A DNA stretch of 64,000 bases from Neoscytalidium dimidiatum (Eukaryota; Ascomycota; Dothideomycetes; Botryosphaeriales; Botryosphaeriaceae), in the NCBI GenBank assembly GCA_037367355.1, contig CM074702.1:992001-1056000 (forward strand). Reading direction: 5' to 3'. Within the stretch, counting starts at the first letter, position 1; each line of letters starts with the position of its first letter. Position numbers and translations under genes: made by a program. Positions 56,280 through 64,000 of this stretch are shown one piece after another. The notes under the pieces are model-generated. The model worked only from the letters and a program-made list of their open reading frames with translations, did no database searches and had not been told where the DNA came from.

Positions 56280-58205
56280 ATGCCTGCAGCAACTCTCACG
56301 TCGTCCTACATATGTCCCCGCTGCCTGAGAGCTTCTCAGCGCTCTCTTCTCCACGCGACGACTTCCGCCACGACCACCGCCACCAGCGCTCCTCCTCTCC
56401 CGCAAGCGTACAGACGATGGCTCTCCGCGTCGCCACGCCTCCTGCGCTCCACCGCTGATCCGCTACCCTCATCACCCACAGCGCATGGCGACACCAACGC
56501 TTCCGACAAGCCCATTGCGTCCACCACCACCACCTCATCATCCTCGTCCTCCTCCCCCGAACCCCCGCGCGATGAGAACAATGCCCCAGAAGAACAGCAA
56601 GAACAAGAGCAAGGCGCCATGACCCGCCGCCTCGCCTCGCTCACGGAAGACGGCCTCGCCGCCACGGGCGGCGCGGCCCGCCAGGCCGCCATCGCGGACG
56701 CCGGCTTCTCGGAGGAGCTGCGGCGGCAGCTCGAGGAGCGCATCGCCGGCGCGTCCTTCCGGAGCGAGTACGCGCGGGAGCTGGGCGCGGCGAGCCTGCC
56801 GGCGTCGGCGGGGCGGGGGACGCGCGACGTCGCGGAGGCGCGCGCGTGGACGGGGACGGAGAGCGTTGCGGACGCGGCGTTGCGGATGCTGGAGGACGGC
56901 GTGGGGCGGGGCCGCGGGGGCGGGGTGAAGGTGAAGGCGAGGGTGCCGGGGCCGGGGCCGGGGCCGGGGCCGGGCGTGAGGCCGCCGAGCAGGGTGGACA
57001 CGGGGAGCAGGGCGTCGGCCGGGCGGGCGGGGGAGAGCAGAGGGGCGAGGCTAGCCGGGGCGCGGGAGGGCGCGAGCTTGTACAGCATGCAGAAGGATGG
57101 GGCGGGGCTGGGCGAGGAGGAGAGGGAGCGGCTGCGGAAGGAGATGAGGGAGCGGTTCGCGGGGCCCGGGGCGAGGGGCGGGCCGATGAGCGTGAGGGCG
57201 CTGGAGAGCCTGGCGAACGAGCGGATCGAGGACGCGATCGCGAGGGGCCAGTTCAAGAACATCAGGAGGGGCGGGAAGCTGGAGAGGGACTACAACGCGA
57301 GCAATCCGTTCTTGGACACGACGGAGTATTTCATGAACAAGATCATCCAGAAGCAGGAAATCGTGCCGCCGTGGATCGAGAAGCAGCAGGAATTGGTCAC
57401 GAACGCGACGAGATTCAGGAGCCGGCTGAGGGCGGATTGGAAGAGGCATGCGGCGAGGATGATTGCGAGCAAAGGCGGGAGCTTGGAGGTGCAGATCAGG
57501 AGGGCGCAGGCGTATGCCGAGGCAGAGAAGCTGTTCAATCCGAAGGGGAAGAAGGAGGAAAAGATCACCGCGGTGGATACGGAGGGCCACATGAGCCAGA
57601 TCACTCTGGCTGGCGAACTGAAGGCGGCACCGACTCAGGAGTCGGATGAGGGCAAAGTGGCGGAGCATATCACCGTCACGGCTACGCCCGTGGGCTCGCC
57701 CAACGGCGCTACCGCTACGACTCCTCCCCAAGCAGCGACGGAAGAGGTCGTCGCGGAGGTCACCACAGCCGCGGACACCAACACTACACCATCATCGGAA
57801 CCCTCTCCACCCTCTCCATCGCAACCCATCAAACCCGCAACCCACCCCTTCCGCGACCCGGTATGGGAGCGCACGGAGCGTTCCTTCCTCGAGCTGTCCA
57901 TCAGCGAGCTCAACGCGCTGACGCGCTCCTACAACCTCATGGCGCCCGAGCTGGCCAAGAAGCCGTACTTCTCGCTCGACCGCGAGCTGCAGGCCGCCTT
58001 CGCCGACGTCGCGCCCCAGCTGCCCGCGGAGATCAGGGACAGAGCGCTCGAGCCCAAGGCGAAGCTGGATGGGTCCGGCGCCGGGCATACGCCGGGCGGC
58101 GTGTTGGCGAGGTTCGGGACCAAGCAGGAGGTCCGGGTGTGGGATGAGAGGGGGCAGAAGTATGGATTCAAGGAGTTTTGGAGGGATTTGTTTTCGAAGG
58201 AGTAG
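56280..58205 (+). CDS. DNAJC28/DUF1992-domain protein, probably mitochondrial
   Basis: 641 aa, no intron. The N-terminus is Ser/Thr/Arg-rich (MPAATLTSSYICPRCLRASQ) and looks like a mitochondrial presequence. The diagnostic DUF1992 block is at residues about 305-385: LESLANERIEDAIARGQFKN, GGKLERDYNASNPFLDTTEY and IIQKQEIVPPWIEKQQEL. No J-domain HPD motif is seen, as in other fungal members. Long low-complexity insertions are present: a Ser run, an acidic Gln/Glu stretch and a PGPGPGPGPG repeat from a GGGGCC tandem. The C-terminal part (LELSISELNALTRSYNLMAP) is conserved-looking and helical. Function of the family is poorly known; a role in organelle protein handling is assumed. Confidence 0.85.
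   Translation: MPAATLTSSYICPRCLRASQRSLLHATTSATTTATSAPPLPQAYRRWLSASPRLLRSTADPLPSSPTAHGDTNASDKPIASTTTTSSSSSSSPEPPRDENNAPEEQQEQEQGAMTRRLASLTEDGLAATGGAARQAAIADAGFSEELRRQLEERIAGASFRSEYARELGAASLPASAGRGTRDVAEARAWTGTESVADAALRMLEDGVGRGRGGGVKVKARVPGPGPGPGPGVRPPSRVDTGSRASAGRAGESRGARLAGAREGASLYSMQKDGAGLGEEERERLRKEMRERFAGPGARGGPMSVRALESLANERIEDAIARGQFKNIRRGGKLERDYNASNPFLDTTEYFMNKIIQKQEIVPPWIEKQQELVTNATRFRSRLRADWKRHAARMIASKGGSLEVQIRRAQAYAEAEKLFNPKGKKEEKITAVDTEGHMSQITLAGELKAAPTQESDEGKVAEHITVTATPVGSPNGATATTPPQAATEEVVAEVTTAADTNTTPSSEPSPPSPSQPIKPATHPFRDPVWERTERSFLELSISELNALTRSYNLMAPELAKKPYFSLDRELQAAFADVAPQLPAEIRDRALEPKAKLDGSGAGHTPGGVLARFGTKQEVRVWDERGQKYGFKEFWRDLFSKE
56949..56975 (+). repeat. (GGGGCC)4 hexanucleotide repeat
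   Basis: Four perfect GGGGCC units followed by GGG, inside the DNAJC28-like coding region, encoding alternating Pro-Gly. With five G-runs it could form a G-quadruplex in DNA or mRNA. Confidence 0.85.
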
Positions 58206-59330
58206 CAGTAGGCTCCATACTTGAGGAGGAGCGGGTGATTAGATGTTTACGGTGGGTAGACGTGCTGAATGTGGTGAGGAGGGCTATGTCAATGCTGCGC
58301 TGTGCGCGATGGCAGTCGTCGGAAGGCTCGCCGTGAGTATTCGAAGTTGGCGTCTGGTCGGCGTGCGAGCTCGGAGTAGTCCAACGGACCGTAATACTTA
58401 CGTTCGGCGTCGAGGCGGGTAATTTGCATGTGAGCGTGAGAATGAGTAAGAGGCTGATGGTGTCTCTGAACGGAGGGTGGCAAGAAGCACGCTTTCCGAA
58501 GAACACACGCAACAACGGCTAAAAGAAGCGCTGTAGGACATTGAAGCTGGAGTTAGGCGAAAACAAGAAAAAAGAAAAAGAAAAAAAAAAAGTCAGCAGC
58601 TGCCTCCCCGGCTGCGCCTACAAAAGCCCGTTTCCGGATTTTTCCCCCTCCCTCCCGTAGTGGAAGGTGGTGGTGGCAGGAACGTTTATACATAAACGCC
58701 CCTTGATGAAGACCACCGCGCCGTAGGTCCGCTTTCGCAGGCCCTTAGACAGGAGATCAAGTCGCGCGGCATGCCTATAAAGATCAGTTGGTGGTGTGAT
58801 GTACGAACAGGGAGGTTAATTACTTGATTAATTTTAGTGCGCGTGCATTCCAGGAGCTGGTAAGACGCTTTCCACTCGGTGCGAATGGGCCGTGACCACC
58901 TATGAGGGTGAAAGGCTGGTTCGGGGCGGACATCCTCGACTTCTCTCCTCAACATCAAACACCCTACATTGATCAATCTCCTGCACATCGATCATCAGCT
59001 TTTCCGGCAGGCGTTCATCCCCACATCTGTTTTTCACTTTCTGAAGCATTACTCAGGATGTGCTGGTTGCTCCACCGGCAGGCCGGGGATGCAAAACAAA
59101 ACTTCCGAAGATGTATTGGCAGCTCGTGAGGGTGGAGTAAAACTACAACATTCTTGAAATAATACAGAAAACGAAAGGTGCCAGAGAAGAAAGGCTTCTA
59201 GAACGCATTGGCAGAAAGTGCCCTCGATGGTGATCAACATCATCCTATGGAGTTTGTGATAAGATTCAACGCACGAGCATTTGGTACTGGAATGAAGATG
59301 AGGCGCAAACAATGAAAGGATGTAGCCCCA
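58206..59330. other. intergenic region
   Basis: Contains an A/G-rich tract (about 58560-58590) and a minus-strand stretch (58289-58560) with a GTAAGT donor and short frames that could be a small spliced transcript, but I could not complete a gene model. Nothing else seen. Confidence 0.4.
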
Positions 59331-61088
59331 GTGAGTAACTCTGTAAATGAATGCGTGCTGCATCCGCAACTCCTACGCCTCTGTTCGTTACCCGACATAA
59401 AGGGACAGCTTTCCCCACCACACCATTGCCGCGTCCCCACGGACTCTGAATTGGCCCCACCGTCAATTTCCCTGCCTAAGCGCGCTAGAATCACCATCGG
59501 AGAGGTCTTGCCTTATTTGAAGCCGGAAATCAGGCATCTCCTGCAATGCAGCCCATCCAAACAACATGAGTACAGTACATTCTGCAGACGATGCTGGACG
59601 ACGGCAAACTGCGGCATCCCGCCTCCGTGATGATTCGGAGGCCCCAAGGCCTTCGAAGGGACTGGACACATCTCATCCGTCCAATTTTCCTTGCCGTCTT
59701 AGGCATCATAGTCCTAATTGATCTCCATTTTAACGCCGGCTCACTCTTCGGACCTTTCCGCGCCGTCTTGAGCCCTGTCCATTGGGCTTACGGCAGCACT
59801 GCCATAATCAATTCCCCAAGTTACTGCCAGGTTCCTTCCAGCGCAGCACGAATACTACAGAAAGATCTGCCGAAACACAGCCAGCGGAGACCTGGACGAC
59901 TACCCCTTTCGCGCCAGAAATTACAAGCTTGGGCCGTACTTCAAGGCGAAGCTCGACATCCGGACTCGACATGTAGTTGACAGAGTAATGGATTGGCCAT
60001 GGCCACAGTTAAAATTGGACGACCCGCATCTCGCTTCCCGCATTTAGAGACTTCGGTGGAGATCGCGCGAGAGAGTCTTAGAGAGATTGCGCTAATTACA
60101 TTGACTTCATGGTGCCTGAGTTGGACCTGAAACGCTGGAAGCCTCTCTACACGGACTTGGTAACCAGGAAGACTTCCAAATTGAGAAAATCAGAGCCGGA
60201 AGATTGATAGGAATATCGAGCGGCAGTTTGAATTGAGTCGATGGATAAACGGGACCGATGCCTGGACGCACAGACTGATGGAGGAAGTTGCGGAGAAAGA
60301 GAATACCGTCTCCCTTACCAGCTTCACCAGCTTTCGCAAACACATTCTCCCCAGTCTCCGTAGTCCCATCCTGGACTCGCTTGACGATTTTATTAGCATG
60401 GGGCTGCCGCCGCCATCCGAGAAGTCGAGCCACCCAGCATGAAAAGACCTTTGTTCCCTGTACGGGAAAAAGTACGAGAACTCATGTCAAGTTGGAAGAG
60501 ACTGACGAGCAACGGATCTTATCTGAATTGGGCAACCTCACATCCCACCGCCCACCGGCCGGGCTATTCAACGTCCTACTGCGCGCTGGTATAGCAACCA
60601 CCAACAATGAAATAGAAAGGGTTAATCTCAGCAAGTCAAAAAAAAAAAAAAAAAAAGCAAAGACATTCCAGGACGTTTTTCTACGGCTGTACAAGACTAG
60701 GAGCGTTGAGCAATGCCTCGAAAAGGTCAAAAACTATCTCCGCGACATGGAGGACGGCATTCTGGCTGCTCGCGACTTGAAGGCGCGGTTCGATCTAATG
60801 GAATAGCACATCCAGATGATAGGAGCCCAGGCGAGAAGAATAGGGGACCTTACGGCTATCAATGTAAGAGATCCACCCTGCTCTTCCACCGGAGAAGTGC
60901 TGTACTCGCCGATGCTGTTGATGCCGAAGTTGTATCTCCGCATGCTGGAGAACGAGATCAATGATCGGGTGTGCAATATGGCTACATATGGAGAGGGATA
61001 CTACAGACAATCGATCAGCAGATACTTATGTAGCGCTATGTCAGGAAAGCCGGCTTGTCGGATTCCACGGCAGACGGAGAATGCATAG
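59331..61088 (+). pseudogene. decayed membrane/coiled-coil protein gene
   Basis: Plus-strand pieces in different frames read as one protein. WTHLIRPIFLAVLGIIVLID (about 59660-59720) is a membrane helix with LFGPFRAVLSPVHWAYGSTA after it. A shift near 59845 leads to QHEYYRKICRNTASGDLDDY, PFRARNYKLGPYFKAKLDIR and VVDRVMDWPWPQLKLDD, ending at a TAG near 60046. Another frame gives NYIDFMVPELDLKRWKPLYT; another gives RNIERQFELSRWINGTDAWT and FRKHILPSLRSPILDSLDDF. The last frame gives KTFQDVFLRLYKTRSVEQCL and KNYLRDMEDGILAARDLKAR, then TAG at 60804 (CAG-to-TAG type) and, still in frame, HIQMIGAQARRIGDLTAIN up to 61088. An A-run near 60639-60656 encodes a Lys stretch. Family not recognised. Multiple lesions; not functional as it stands. 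Confidence 0.5.
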
Positions 61089-61704
61089 TAATTGCCCGTC
61101 CATTAATTTCTGGTCTTTGCTTAGGGCTGCGCAGAAGGGGGTCGCGTATGGAACAAAGTCAAGGCCAACGAATAAAAGCTAAAAAAAAAAAATTAAAAAA
61201 GAAGAACGATTGTACAAAATCCACAGCAAGTGACAATTGACTGATGTGGTTGGTGTACGGGAAAGAATAGCAGAAAAGCATCGACAAGGTTCCAAACACT
61301 TCTAAATCACAGGAACCTTTCGACGTGACGTAGTCACAGAATCGGAGCAGATAAAACAGCCCTCAGCCTCCACTGCTTACTCCGAGCGAAGGAACGGGAA
61401 AAGCAAACCAGCAGAGCGACAAAGCCGTTCGACCCCGTCGACAACAAGCGGAAGTTGAAAGACGGGGCGCAGTCAGCCACCACCGCAGGCACAACGGCAG
61501 CGGCGCGACGCGGCCCGAGCGCCTCACCCGCCCACCTGCCGATCCTCCGTCCACACCATCACCACCCGTGTGAACGCCGAAGGAAAAAAAAAAAAGTTCC
61601 CTCACAACAACTTGCTCGACACCTCAATCTACGCCGAACAACACCCACCACCGCACGGCCCCACTCCCTCTCTCTCCCCGCGACGTAATATACAAACAAA
61701 CACC
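61089..61704. promoter_or_regulatory. upstream region of the EIF1AD-like gene
   Basis: A-rich stretch near 61180-61205, then a GC-rich, CA-rich segment with an A-run (61584-61595) before ATG 61705. Probably promoter and 5' leader. No TATA box recognised. Confidence 0.4.
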
Positions 61705-62290
61705 ATGGGCCGCCCCAAGCGCAACCTCCACGCCGTCGAAGCCGAGACGCTGACGCCGCCGGACGTCCTGCCGCCGACGCACACGATCGCGAAGGTCTCC
61801 AAAGCCGAGGGCAACAACCTGTACTCGGTCGAGCTGCCGACGGCCCCGTCCGAGGGCGATGGTAACAACAGCAGCAGCAGCAGCAGCAGCAACAACAAGA
61901 AGACGGTGCTGGCCGAGCTGAACGCCAAGTTCCGGAGCACGATCTGGGTGAAGCGCGGGACGTACGTGGTGGTGGACACGGGCGCGCTGGCGGCGCGCGA
62001 CAACAAGCTGGCCGGGGAGATCGTCAACGTCGTGCGCGACGAGAAGGCGTGGCGGAAGATGGCGTACTGGTGAGTTTTCCCCTCCGATCGCTCCACTGCA
62101 ACCTGTGGTGGTATACAGGAAGGGGAAAAAAAAAAGAGAGCGAATCTGGCTAACGACACTTTATTTTTTTTTTTCTTTTCCTCCCAGGCCTCCGCAATTC
62201 AAGAAGCAGTCCGCCTACCCGGAGGACAGCGACGACGAGGAGTCCACCGTCGGCAAGATGCCGCCGTCCGACCCCGAAGATGAGGAATGA
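61705..62290 (+). CDS. EIF1AD: eIF-1A domain protein (EIF1AD-like)
   Basis: Model join(61705..62069, 62188..62290), 155 aa. It starts MGRPKRNLHAVEAETLTPPD and has the S1/eIF1A-like OB fold: HTIAKVSKAEGNNLYSVELP, then LAELNAKFRSTIWVKRGTYV and VDTGALAARDNKLAGEIVNV. A low-complexity insert (GDGN, seven Ser, NNKK) lies in a loop between the first strands. The C-terminal exon carries WPPQFKKQSAYPEDSDDEES and an acidic end, typical of EIF1AD. Expected location is nucleus/nucleolus; animal homologues are linked to RNA binding and small-subunit maturation, but the fungal role is inferred. Convergent with ALG3, 99 bp between stops. Confidence 0.88.
62070..62187 (+). other. intron in EIF1AD-like gene
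   Basis: 118 nt, GTGAGT donor, GCTAACGAC branch point, long T tract, CTCCCAG acceptor; splits the Trp codon before PPQFKKQ. Confidence 0.88.
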
Positions 62291-62389
62291 TGAAGCGCAC
62301 CGCACACGTCCCAAGGAATCAACACTTTCTCAATTCGACTATCCGGAAACATAACTAATGCGTAACACACCCACACACCCACACACGAA

Positions 62390-64000
62390 CTACTCCGCAT
62401 GCGCATGCGCCTGCCCGGCCTCGCTGCCCCTCGCCTCGAAATCCCTCCGCGTGCCCCACCACACGCCGGCCACCTGCGCGGCCAGCGCGGCGACGACGAC
62501 GGCCGAGCTGGCGGGCGAGCTGGGGAAGACGTTCCACGCCCACTCCTGCGCCGCCCACAGCGCGTACTGGGCGGCCGGGTGCCAGCCCGCGCGCCACGCG
62601 AGGAAGGGCGTCGCCCACGCCAGCCAGGCGTAGAACTGGTAGTGCAGCGAGCGCGCGCACAGCATGCCGACCGCGACGCTGCCCAGCATCGCCGTCAGCA
62701 CGAAGCGCGGGTTGATGCGCCGCCCGATGTGCACCTGGTCGTGCGGCTCGGCGAAGGCCATGCGCACGGCGTCCAGCAGGGGCCGCTGCGCCGGCCTGAG
62801 CCACCGCGTGACGGCGAAGAGCGTGAGCAGCGCGACGTGCGCCGCGAGCAGCGCGAGCGAGAAGGGCTTCGAGAGGAAGGTGGATTCGGGCACGAAGCGC
62901 CAGTTGACCGTCCATTTGTAGAGGAAGACCCGGGTCAGCTCGAAGGCGCGCGAGAAGTAGTTGCGTGCGGAGACTTGGATGAAGGGGAAGCCGACGAGCA
63001 TCTAGAATTGTTGAAGGAAACTTTATATCAATATTTTTTTTCTCTCTTTTTTGTTCTCTTTTTGTTTTTTTGTTTTTTTTTTTTTTTTGGTCCAGTTCGT
63101 GAACAGGGATGGGGAGAGCTTTACCTGCAGATACCCGATGATGCCGGCTTGTGTGATCGCCCTTTCTTTGCCGATGGCTTGAAGAAGGATCAGGCCCACG
63201 GCGGGCAGAGCGAGCAGAGCGCTCATCTTGATGCCGATGGCGAGCGAGTAGCAGATGGAGCCGAGCGTCCACATCCGCTTCTGGTACGCGTAGATGGCCA
63301 GGAAGAAGGCGCCCACGGCGAAGCAGTCGTTGAAGCAGCGCAGCACGAAGATGCTGTGGAGCCGCTTGGAGAGTATCAACAGCGGATAGACGTATGGAGG
63401 GACCTTGGCGGAAGTGTTAGGTCTTGTGCTTAGGTATCAAGGGGGGGAGGACCGGTTGTGATGATGAACAAGGGAAGGTAACAAGCACAACTTAGAGAAG
63501 ACGAGATAATACAAGAAATCCCCGAGAACATGAACTCGTGCGAAGAGGAAGAAGAATCGGCTCGAGAAATGAAATTCAATGACAAGATTTCACTCACCTT
63601 AGCCAACCGGTAGCAGGCCATCACGATGAGCAGCACTGCGACATACAGGCCGCCGAAGATGATCTGGGCCAGCCGGATGTCCCGGCCCTCGTCGGTGACG
63701 GCGTACAGACCGCGGTAGATGTAGACGTGGGCGCCCGGGTAGACCAGCGGGCCCGTACCGCCCTTGATGCGGGCGTAGTCGCGCTCGCCCGCGAGATACT
63801 GCGACACCTGCTCCATGTACGCCTTCCAATCGATCTCCGTGTCTGCGCGAGGGTGTCAGTCATGTTCCAGCTACAAAGCGTATAGTACGAGAATATGTCT
63901 TTGCCTGAGGCCGCGTTGATGTGCATGCATATCTAAGTTTTGGGGTTTGATGGTAATCAGGAAGGGCGGCGTACAGGGGACCTTCCAGATGATCAGGCCG
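62390..64000 (-). CDS. ALG3: ALG3 alpha-1,3-mannosyltransferase (5' end beyond the window)
   Basis: Partial: complement(join(62390..63001, 63125..63403, 63598..63842, 63975..64000)), 387 codons seen. Family motifs: [40 protein letters not shown] and [20 protein letters not shown] near the luminal N-terminus, then [40 protein letters not shown] and [20 protein letters not shown]. Later come [20 protein letters not shown] and [20 protein letters not shown]. It is a multi-pass ER membrane protein. Reaction: transfer of mannose from Dol-P-Man to Man5GlcNAc2-PP-dolichol, the first luminal mannosylation in N-glycan assembly. Three introns have consensus ends. The C-terminus ends with [12 protein letters not shown]. 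The first coding exon(s) lie right of base 64000. Confidence 0.95.
63002..63124 (-). other. intron in ALG3
   Basis: 123 nt, GTAAAG donor, ATTCTAG acceptor, phase 0 (GIIGYLQ to MLVGFPF). Contains a long A-rich tract on the coding strand. Confidence 0.85.
63404..63597 (-). other. intron in ALG3
   Basis: 194 nt, GTGAGT donor, CCTAACAC branch point, GCCAAG acceptor, phase 0 (ACYRLAK to VPPYVYPL). Confidence 0.85.
63843..63974 (-). other. intron in ALG3
   Basis: 132 nt, GTACGC donor, ATGACTGACACC branch region, GCGCAG acceptor. It splits the Tyr codon in WKVPY-TEIDW. Confidence 0.85.

Noticed and set aside
58289..58560. small spliced gene on the minus strand with a GTAAGT donor
   Set aside because: Several competing frames; none gives a convincing complete protein, so it is kept only as an intergenic note.
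1..64000. transposons, terminal repeats, CRISPR arrays, rRNA, prophage or a complete biosynthetic cluster
   Set aside because: None seen: no transposase, reverse transcriptase, PKS/NRPS or long direct/inverted repeats were recognised by eye. Diverged repeats would need a computed self-alignment.

Overview
This is genomic DNA of a filamentous ascomycete (Pezizomycotina; the gene style suggests Dothideomycetes, but I cannot prove the class from this window). Genes are monocistronic on both strands. Introns are mostly 49-135 nt with GT..AG ends and CTAAC/CTGAC-like branch points. Start codons often sit in CACC/GCC ATG contexts. There are no operons, bacterial signals, rRNA or recognisable tRNA genes.

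Layout. 0.7-3.4 kb (+): F-box/WD40 protein. 6.2-10.8 kb (+): full-size PDR-type ABC transporter behind a 2.8 kb upstream region. 11.8-14.3 kb (+): GRDP-like protein with a Gly/Cys tail. 15.0-16.8 kb (-): broken Baeyer-Villiger-type flavin monooxygenase, then an AT-richer pocket. 19.2-20.8 kb (+): GPI-anchored surface protein, convergent with a cytosolic class I haem peroxidase (21.0-22.1 kb, -). 23.6-26.0 kb (+): fungal transcription-factor-domain protein without a visible zinc cluster. 26.9-27.9 kb (+): fluoroacetate/haloacetate dehalogenase-like hydrolase. 28.2-29.6 kb: a possible broken small gene (-) and a 90-aa membrane protein (+). 29.8-30.9 kb (-): mitochondrial ribosome recycling factor. 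31.2-32.5 kb (+): decayed gene. 34.3-36.5 kb (+): TFIIH subunit TFB1. 38.2-39.5 kb (-): gene relic. 41.6-43.8 kb (-): conserved hypothetical gene, possibly broken. 45.8-48.4 kb (+): 808-aa disordered Ser-rich protein. 52.5-55.8 kb (+): 2-oxoglutarate dehydrogenase E1. 56.3-58.2 kb (+): DNAJC28/DUF1992 protein. 59.3-61.1 kb (+): decayed membrane/coiled-coil gene. 61.7-62.3 kb (+): EIF1AD-like protein, convergent with ALG3 (62.4 kb to the right edge, -; 5' end outside the window).

Together. Intact genes are mostly housekeeping (transcription/repair, mitochondrial translation, TCA cycle, N-glycosylation, ubiquitin ligase) mixed with accessory functions (drug efflux, peroxidase, dehalogenase-like hydrolase, surface protein). 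The most striking pattern is several gene relics in the AT-richer gaps between them. Reading frames can be followed across single-base shifts and in-frame stops, and several of those stops are what C-to-T change of Arg (CGA) or Gln (CAA/CAG) codons would give. Exon junctions were set by hand from splice signals and frame continuity; none was checked by alignment or RNA data.
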